From Diorhabda sublineata (taxonomy: Eukaryota > Arthropoda > Insecta > Coleoptera > Chrysomelidae), in NCBI RefSeq assembly GCF_026230105.1, contig NC_079474.1, positions 22,648,794 to 22,712,793 on the forward strand: DNA of 64,000 bases. Reading direction: 5' to 3'. Made by a program: the position numbers and the translations under genes. Of this stretch, positions 57,101-64,000 are shown one piece after another; position 1 is the first letter of the stretch, and each line of letters begins with the position of its first letter. The notes beneath the pieces were generated by a model, which saw nothing but the letters and a program-made list of their open reading frames with translations, searched no databases and was not told where the DNA came from.

Positions 57101-58189
57101 TAAAAATACTCGAGTCGGCGCCTTTGATAAATAAAAAGCCGAAATAAAAACAATCTCGACTTGTTTTGAAGTTATATAGCCGAAAGTCGCTTGTTTACAA
57201 CTATAGCGTCTAATCTCAGCGGCGGCTTTTATCAAAGTGACTGCGCGCTCACAAGTACATATCGGCGGTCGGTTTTCATCAAGACAAAGGCTAAAGCGGC
57301 TTGCGGATCTCATCGGTGAGACATAAAGCATAAATAAATCACCTTAAACTTAAGTATTAAGTCTATTCTTTTTATCTAGGCGCGTGCCGTCCTGAATAAA
57401 TATTTGGGCTACTGTAGAGATATATTTTTTTAATCTTCTGACTCTCGTATTTTGTACAGGGATCGGTGTAAGTAAAGAACTTGCAATAGGTTTGCCACAA
57501 AGTTTTATTGAAGAGCGGCGTGATGTTAAACTCTCCTCGTAAAATGCTCTGTTTCAAGTTAGAATGAAATTACTTTACTGTGCTGGGTGGCAACTGAGTT
57601 CCGCGGAACACACTTTGAGTATGGCGGCTGTAGAGTAATGTGCATAGTAGATGAGTACAAGTACGGTAATCCATATTTTCCATTCTATAGTACAAATTAC
57701 ACTGGGCAACATTCAAGGCTAGTTGAATAAAATTTGTTATGCATTTTATTGTTAGCGCCTTAAAAGTTAAGAGAAAAATATCAGTTTTTGTCATTCACGT
57801 CTAAAATCGTTTCGATATTATTTGTCACTATTAATTGTCACTTTTCCGATACATTCTGTTGTGAATCAGAGTTATAATCAATTATTTTCACGAAGTCACC
57901 GAAGTATTTTCTTATTTTTGCGGTGAATATAATAATATAATAGCCAAAAAAGGCTATTACACCTTTAATTGAAAAATGCTATCCTGGATATTTGCAACCA
58001 GGATAAATATTGGGCAACATACATCTTCTGTATCACATGTCACAGAAATTTGTTTAATGGATAATAACCAGAAGCGCCTTTAGATATACTATTAATATGG
58101 CGCGAATATGCCAATCACATAAGTAACTGTTAATTTTGCTTGATCAATACCAAAGGGTTTTCGATGAAATCGAAGCATACCGTGAATAA
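57101..58189. other. upstream flank of heat-shock-type promoter; no gene recognised
   Basis: 57101-57330 is G+C-richer than average and has inverted CTTTGATAAA / TTTATCAAAG motifs (57112 and 57227). It may be further promoter sequence. Minus frame 57331-57035 runs through it and through the TATA box, so it is not taken as a gene. Beyond 57340, nothing recognised. Confidence 0.4.
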
Positions 58190-59270
58190 AGCAGAGGTGT
58201 TTTTGTAACAAAAACAATCCCTCATTCAGAAAAAGTTCCTGTGCCTTCTCCAGTTTAGGGTGTTAAAAAAAACTTTAAGCAGTTTTGAAAACCAAGAAAT
58301 TGCAACACAATTTACAGCTCCCTTCAGGAGCTTAATGATCTCATAAGAGACATGAACGTACATATATTGATTTTTTTTTTCTAAAGAGAATGACTTAGTG
58401 TACTGTAATTGAGGGCTTGATGATAATACTGAGCTAGGAACATGGGTCAGAGGAATGGAGACTCTTCATTGATTCCTCAGTCTCAAGTTAATACTGCTCA
58501 ATGACGGAAACAAATTTTCATCACTATATTCAGCTTATGGAGCTCATCACAAAACTAGTATTCGAAAAGATAGGATACTTCAAACACTGTGTAAATTTGA
58601 AAGTTGTTGCTTTGGTTTTAGGACTAGAAACTGGCTACACGAAATACTGTTGCTTTTTATGCGAGTGTAACATCTGAGAAAGAAATGCACATCGTGTAAG
58701 AGCAATGGGCAAACAAATGTGAAAAATAAACCTAAAGTTAATCCTGAAAAGATAATATAACCACCTTTGTACATCAAATTAGTGCTAATCAAAAATTTTG
58801 TAAAAGTCATTCACAAAGCTGGAAGTTGTTCCAAATTTTTATAACAAAAATTTCATTGTTTGACTGACGTTATAATAAAGGAATGTGTATTGGTTGGACC
58901 CAACGTTCAAAAATAATTGAAGATCCTGCATTCAATACTACGTTGAATGAAAAAGATAGAGAAGCTTGAAGTTTGTTATAGCGATAGTTACTGAAAACAT
59001 TTTGGGTAAATACAGATCTCCTCGATATTCTAGCCTCATCAAAAAAATGCTCAATGCATATTATAAATTGGGATGTAATATGTCCTTGAAAATACACTGT
59101 TCACATTCTCACCTTCCGGAACATATGGGCGCTTTAAATGATTAGCATGGAGAGCGCTCTCATCAAGATGTCGCCACAATTGAAAAGCGCTACCAAAGCA
59201 AATGGGAACCAGCAATACTTGCAGACTACTCTTGGTCTTTTATTAGCGACATTCTGGACTTTGAATTCAA
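58190..59270 (+). pseudogene. relic of a widespread transposon-derived protein family, unnamed
   Basis: Frameshifted plus-strand peptides follow one protein: FRKSSCAFSSLGC, LQELNDLIRDMN, YFKHCVNLKVVALVLGLETG then YTKYCCFLCE (about 58580-58670), KPKVNPEKIILPPLYIKL-like (about 58730-58780), KIIEDPAFNTTLNEKDREA (about 58912-58970), TENFLGKYRSPRYSSLIKKM (about 58992-59050), LGCNMSLKIH-like, LPEHMGA and ALIKMSPQLKSATKANGN / IEKRYQSKWEPAILADYSWS (about 59180-59240). I recall this family as uncharacterised multi-copy proteins in many insects and other invertebrates. I cannot name the transposon superfamily. Several stops make this copy dead. Minus-strand frames over it are shadows. Confidence 0.65.
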
Positions 59271-60336
59271 GTTGAAGCTTCTATTTTTAATCAATAAGTT
59301 AACTATTAAACTCCTTAAACCTCTGTTATCAACAACATTTTGCCATCTATTGTGCTAATTTTCAATTTCGGACCAATGGAAAATCAATTTAATTTTCAGT
59401 AACATATCTTGAGATGGAATTATGGACATCATTGAAAATTTCAAATATTTGGACACTAAGAAAATGAGCAATTTTGCATATACCCTCCCACACACTTTTT
59501 GTGTTATGAACTCGGCTTCCCAGTACTACAATCAATCGACCAATAGATAGTTCTGTATACTGTTGTTGACACAATACGTGACATTCGTTGGTTTTTTTCT
59601 TTTCAAACAAATTATGAAGAACCAAACACCTGCCCCAAATGTTTTTCTATAGTTGACCAATGCTGGTGAAGGGTCTTTGAGAGTTCTTTGATTATCAGAT
59701 ATGGATTGGACTCCACTTCTGCACTTGGTATCTTTTTGTTCCATGTTGTTGGTATTTCTGATCGACAGGAGTGGGAAAGATCGAAATTACAGAATCTGAA
59801 CTCCACGTATTATTTTCGGCATTTACGAACATCTGATGTGCTGGGATAAACATCATAAATGTTTCTAGTTCCAACGTGTTACTACTATTATGAAACTCAA
59901 CAAACTCACCCAAAATTCAAAAAAAGTCTGATACTCAATGATATGGAAGTAAATCAGATACAATAATCTATACATGACTTCGATATCGACATGCTTAGAA
60001 AACGCATTAGTCTCCGTTCTCCTTAATAAAAAAATAACCATTGAATTCGCAATTCAATTTTTTCAATATATTAAATCATTTCTCTCTAACGAACATTCTT
60101 TCCATAGCTTTTCATTTTTGTTTTCTGTGAACATTATTCCTGAATAAAAAAACTTTTCAGTTATTGGATCCTCATTTTTACATTGACACTATCTTTGAGT
60201 TTACTTAAGACTCCATGACACCACTAACTACACTAATTAAAACACTACTACCACTATAATAATCAACATTGTAATAAAATATAATATATGTACTTTATTG
60301 CCCACCGAATATTTTCAATCATCAACTGACTGCTCT
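59271..60336. other. no gene recognised
   Basis: Several overlapping minus frames at 59389-59913 are shadows of one another without known motifs. Confidence 0.4.
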
Positions 60337-60960
60337 CCACACACATTTGTGCTCATCCGGTTCCTCTAAGATCCACTCCTTGATAAATCCACGGATGGAT
60401 GCGAACAAGAACATCCCATCACTCCCTGTTATTTCGCCAGCTCGCCATCCTATTCGAGTTGCAGTTTTGCGCGTAGGCTTCTTTCTCTCCCCTGAGGTCT
60501 ATGGGAGATTCTGGGATGTCTTATCTTTGTTTGTCTGTTGGCTCTTTTCCTTTGAAGCTGGACGTATTAGGTGTGTATTTTCGCTGCCTCTGGTGAGCCC
60601 TTTCCAACCTTCCTAGGCAAGAAAAATCTAATCCGTCTTCTCCATAGTTGTCCCCAATGAATAGCTCCGCATTTGATTATTAAATGCGGAATTAACGAAC
60701 CAAGGGTTTTCTTATTTTTCGTTTTTTGTAGTTAACTTTTATTTTCCATGTTTTGCACCATTTGTCTATCTCGTTTGCTGCGTTTATCAGTCTCCGCTTT
60801 CTCGTTTGCAACCTTCACCTGGAACTTCCTGTCTTTGAGGTACGTGGTCAGAAGTTTAATGAGCGGTTTACTATATCCTTCCTACTTTCATCTTATAAAT
60901 CAAGCCCCCGTGCCATACTCGATCGCTTTGTTTACGTCTAGGAACCGACTCTTAAATATG
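60337..60960 (-). mobile_element. second copy of the Jockey-type LINE: RT scrap plus 3' region
   Basis: 60337-60700 aligns with 54992-55405, including GAGGTCTATGGGAGATTCTG and CTGGGATGTCTTATCTTT. It ends in a CACACACATTT tail, so the same 3' terminus is used. Upstream, 60955-60740 (minus) translates in pieces to DRVWHGGLIYKMK, KPLIKLLTTYLKDRKFQVKV (RT palm) and, after a deletion, ANEIDKWCKTWKIKVNYKK (post-catalytic block). The catalytic FADD segment between them is lost. It is truncated at about 60960. This copy proves that the family encodes a Jockey-type RT. Confidence 0.78.
60666..60690 (-). other. hairpin homologous to 55367-55391
   Basis: TCCGCATTT / AAATGCGGA stem with 7-nt loop. All nine pairs are Watson-Crick. 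The third pair is C-G here and T-A in the other copy. Confidence 0.7.
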
Positions 60961-62362
60961 CAATTTTGTTGAGAAATATCTAGAACATATTTCATAACTA
61001 CCCAATAATAAATGGACACTCTCATTTTTTATAGATCCCATTAAATTAAATTATGACCGGCACTAATTACAGCCGTGTGGCTATATACCGGTCCCACTAT
61101 AGTTTCCACAAGCCAATAGAGTAGAATCAAACATATTTGTTAAGGTGCTCACCATGATATTCATAACATTCACATTCGGTCAAAAAACTATCGTTTGCGA
61201 AATTTATATTACGAGTACAGTAACACACCAGATTTTTTAATTAAATAAAGATTAAAGACTCTATTCTCTATTAATATCAATGAGCTGACAGTTATTATTC
61301 CTACTACTGTTCGATAGAACCGATGTATAGAGGAAATTATAATTCAAAACAAAACTAGTTATACTGGGATGCTGAAATCTTGAATTGAATATAATTCTTT
61401 CAAATTTCAGTAGTTCAAAGGTGTGTGTTATCCATTCAGAATCTCTTGAGACCTCCAGTAAAGTTACTTTCTATTTAATGTGGAATATTTAAAATTTCAT
61501 TTTCGTTCTTAAGCTGTAGCACTTTCACCATTTTTGTAAAATTCTGTAAAGTTTCCTCTGACTGTGTATACGTCTGTGTGTATTCTGGAAAATTTCTCTT
61601 ACTACCAAGTTAAGTTCCTATTTGATTATGTATATATGTATATTTCATGCACCCCCCATAATATTGAAAATATCTAACTGTCTTGATAAAATTTGATTAT
61701 TACTACAATTAGAAATATTTACAGAGCCCTATGTCCGCCAGTGAATAGAAACTGACACTTCTTAAGGCCTCATTTTATAAAGTTTCATCGTTGTTCATGC
61801 TCATGTTTGACGTTCAACTATATTTTAGTTAAATTATTAATTCGATATGAACGTTGCAAATATTTTCTTTTCGTACTCTAAATCAGTTGAGGTATGAGAA
61901 AATACACATGAATGTTGTTATAACATTTTCACTACACCATTTATTGTAAATTTATTGGGTAAGTGTGTAGTTGGATCGAAAAGTAGTACTATTGTAATAT
62001 CAATTTACTTTTCATCCTTTTCAAATTATCAAAAAAACAAAATAAATTCTTTCTTTTCTTAAGAAACGCTCATGGATTCTGAAATGTCGAGGCGAACGAT
62101 GTATGTTACCCATCGACACGTGAGTAGTTTCTCGAAACAGTTGTTTTGCTGATTTTCCAAATGAAAAATTTCGCCAATTTTCCGTACCAGACTCGCACAT
62201 AAAAATTGAATAGAACACCCGGGGATAGGATCCCTACTACTCCCGTGCCGTTCTTGATGGCTCCGATGTCGATAAAATGGGAATTAAATCTCCCGCAATA
62301 TTCAGAAAGACGTTTAATGAAATTAAAAGTCAACGTAAACTGCATATTATGCTCTAAAAAAA

Positions 62363-62365
<3 letters not shown>
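60961..62365. other. no gene recognised
   Basis: A+T-rich flank with unsupported short frames on both strands. Confidence 0.4.

Positions 62366-62422
<57 letters not shown>
62366..62422. repeat. (AT)n microsatellite
   Basis: About 55 bp of TA dinucleotides. The open frames crossing it have an Ile-Tyr tail and are artefacts. Confidence 0.95.
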
Positions 62423-62427
<5 letters not shown>

Positions 62428-62815
62428 CGAAATATGAAACCACTTTAAATTTTTAAACTTTTAATCATCCAATCTCATCATTCGAAAACTTTGTAGTCAA
62501 CAAAATACTTCATACTAAGTGAAATATTAATAATTAGCACCAAACAATCTTCAAATTTTGATACATCTGCACTCATTATTAGTCGCCCTTTCTTCTTCTT
62601 CTTGTACTTGTGTTATATTTTGAAAAAAAAAAATACCCGCTCCCTTACCTACCTTAAAATATCCTCTAAAATACAAACATAAACAACCGAACAATCACGT
62701 GCACATACTAAAACTATTCTGAAGCTTAATTCAGAAGGCTCTGTAAATGGAATTGATCCGATCAGGAGACTTTCTATATATGTCCTTATTCAGGAAATGT
62801 ATAGAAGGCCTGGTT

Positions 62816-63390
62816 TGAGAAAAAATAGTTTTGGATAGTTTATACACAACTTTTATCATAATTTTTCTTCAATTTTTAAATAAATATTTAGAGAGGACAA
62901 AATTATTCAAAATTCAAAAATGTTGTATGTAGTTTAAACATTTTAGTGAGGCTGCCATATTTCCATAAGTATAAAATAAGCACTGAACATATGATACAAA
63001 GTAAATTCTAGTTATTTTCTCCGTTATTATTGAGCTTTGATTAATCTAAAAAATGGTACAAAAATCGGGTTTTGTGCCAGGATTTCAAAATACCACGACT
63101 AAAACACCCTTAAAGTTTTTTTATGATGCCAATAAATTTAAATATTAATAAAACAAAAAGGTTTGAAAATTTTGGTCGTTTTGACGATCCTGTGAGATGT
63201 AATTTTAATGAATCATTCAAATTTAACATATTTTTATATTTCATAGTGATTTAGTTTATTATTCTTTCAATTTTCAACGTGATTATTTAATAATGTAAGA
63301 AATTAACCCATGAAAGGTTTATGCAATTTATTCTTATATATACAAAAATGTTCTATTTATACTTAACTAATAAATAATCGTTATTTATGC
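62816..63390 (+). repeat. dispersed repeat copy 2 with THAP-like start
   Basis: Co-linear with 17263-17885. At 63053 an ATG opens MVQKSGFVPGFQNTTTKTPL followed by KFF. Where copy 1 reads LCFMPRWENTTTKTPEKFF, copy 2 reads SGFVPGFQNTTTKTPLKFF. Together they suggest a CFVPGC-type THAP start in the parent, with the two copies losing different residues. Stops follow within 40 codons. Confidence 0.6.
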
Positions 63391-63395
63391 AACAA

Positions 63396-63420
63396 GTGAG
63401 TAAAGTAATACTTTACTCAC
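63396..63420. repeat. perfect 11-bp inverted repeat
   Basis: GTGAGTAAAGT-aat-ACTTTACTCAC, just after the THAP repeat copy 2. It could be a subterminal hairpin of that element or of another insertion. Confidence 0.7.
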
Positions 63421-64000
63421 GAGTTTTATACAAAATGTTTTCTACATCCGTTCGACAAGACTCATCAATTTTTATTTTGTAATTGTAATATCAAAATTAC
63501 AATTGTGAGCATTATTAATTTGAACTGAAGAAGAAGTTACATTACTTTTGGTACATGAATTGGCAACATTTAATGAGTTCAAAGAACTAACATCGTCTAT
63601 AGTTGTATTGTACAACTTATTGGATTGTTGGTAGGATCGTGAAAATTTACAATGTTGCTTGAAGTCGAACTAGTTGTTTCCGTTAAAATTTTCACTGCGG
63701 AATACATTTTGTTTTTTATACCATTATACCACTACTGGAATCCACTAATAGAAACGCCGAAGAGCTTCGAAATGTATGCCCAGTGTAGTTTTTTGGATTA
63801 GGTGAATTCAGATATGTTGCGATAACCGAAGGAAATTTTGAAAACGTATTGATACCTACAGCTTAGGTTTTTGCATTTTTCATTTCTATACTGTAAAAAG
63901 AAATGATCTGTTTTAACATTTGTGAGTCGTTGGTTTTTATATTTTTTATAAATGTTTACCAGTACGGGTAAACAGTACAAAGTCCAGTGATAACTAGGAC
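63421..64000. other. no gene recognised
   Basis: No supported coding or repeat feature up to the window end. Confidence 0.4.

Noticed and set aside
57035..57331. 98-aa minus frame over the promoter block
   Set aside because: It runs through the HSE, TATA box and LINE duplication, has no family match and looks like a chance frame in G+C-rich DNA.
58580..59097. Two minus frames of 75-76 aa
   Set aside because: Shadows of the transposon-protein relic read on the plus strand.
59389..59913. Cluster of overlapping minus frames
   Set aside because: They overlap each other in different frames, with no motifs or splice context.

Overview
This is A+T-rich animal nuclear DNA, most likely from an insect and perhaps a beetle. 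Three things point that way: a cholinesterase exon of the insect Ace type, short canonical introns of 57 and 68 bp, and a transposon mix typical of insects. That mix is Jockey-, R1/I- and RTE-like LINEs, a Penelope-like element, a Ty3/gypsy element, many mariner lineages, and hAT and THAP/P-type elements. No bacterial-style operon, CRISPR array, rRNA or tRNA was recognised. Species assignment is inference.

Host genes are sparse. The clearest is one internal exon of an acetylcholinesterase-like gene (29674-29831, + strand). The surrounding tens of kilobases look like transposon-filled intron or intergenic DNA. A short exon that could encode a hydrophobic GPI-anchor tail lies 8.5 kb downstream (38360-38425), but its phase requires an unseen exon between them. 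On the opposite strand, 39615-39883 reads as a compact two-exon gene for a 66-residue protein of unknown function. At 57044-57100 (- strand) a heat-shock-type core promoter (HSE plus TATAAAAG) is recognisable, with a LINE inserted at its expected start site.

Layout. 0.7-2.0 kb: 1.3-kb foldback element. 2.3-2.7 kb: R1-like LINE end. 2.8-9.3 kb: Penelope-like element split by a 5.0-kb gypsy element with 98.7 percent identical LTRs and a TATATA duplication. 9.4-9.8 kb: decayed coding-like segment. 13.5-15.3 kb: LINE with its endonuclease/RT core missing. 17.3-17.9 kb and 62.8-63.4 kb: two copies of a THAP-encoding repeat. 18.9-22.3 kb: three unrelated mariner-type elements. 22.9-24.7 kb: Jockey-type LINE relic. 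26.7 kb: long palindrome. 34.1-34.5 kb: hAT MITE. 35.8-39.4 kb: three more mariner relics. 40.2-41.5 kb: RTE-like LINE. 43.9-45.1 kb: P-element-like THAP transposase without its core. 46.0-46.35 kb: LINE 3' end. 48.8 kb: Tc1-like end. 51.2-51.6 kb: Jockey RT. 52.7-54.8 kb: hAT (BED/ZBED type). 55.0-57.0 kb: Jockey-type LINE in the heat-shock-type promoter. 58.2-59.3 kb: unnamed transposon-protein relic. 60.3-60.96 kb: second copy of that Jockey family.

No single new multi-gene system is evident. The most interesting structures are the LINE in the heat-shock-type promoter, the structured UTRs of that LINE family (including a stem with a compensatory change between copies), a perfect 21-bp inverted repeat inside its ORF1, the uncharacterised 66-aa gene, and internal deletions in most element families here.
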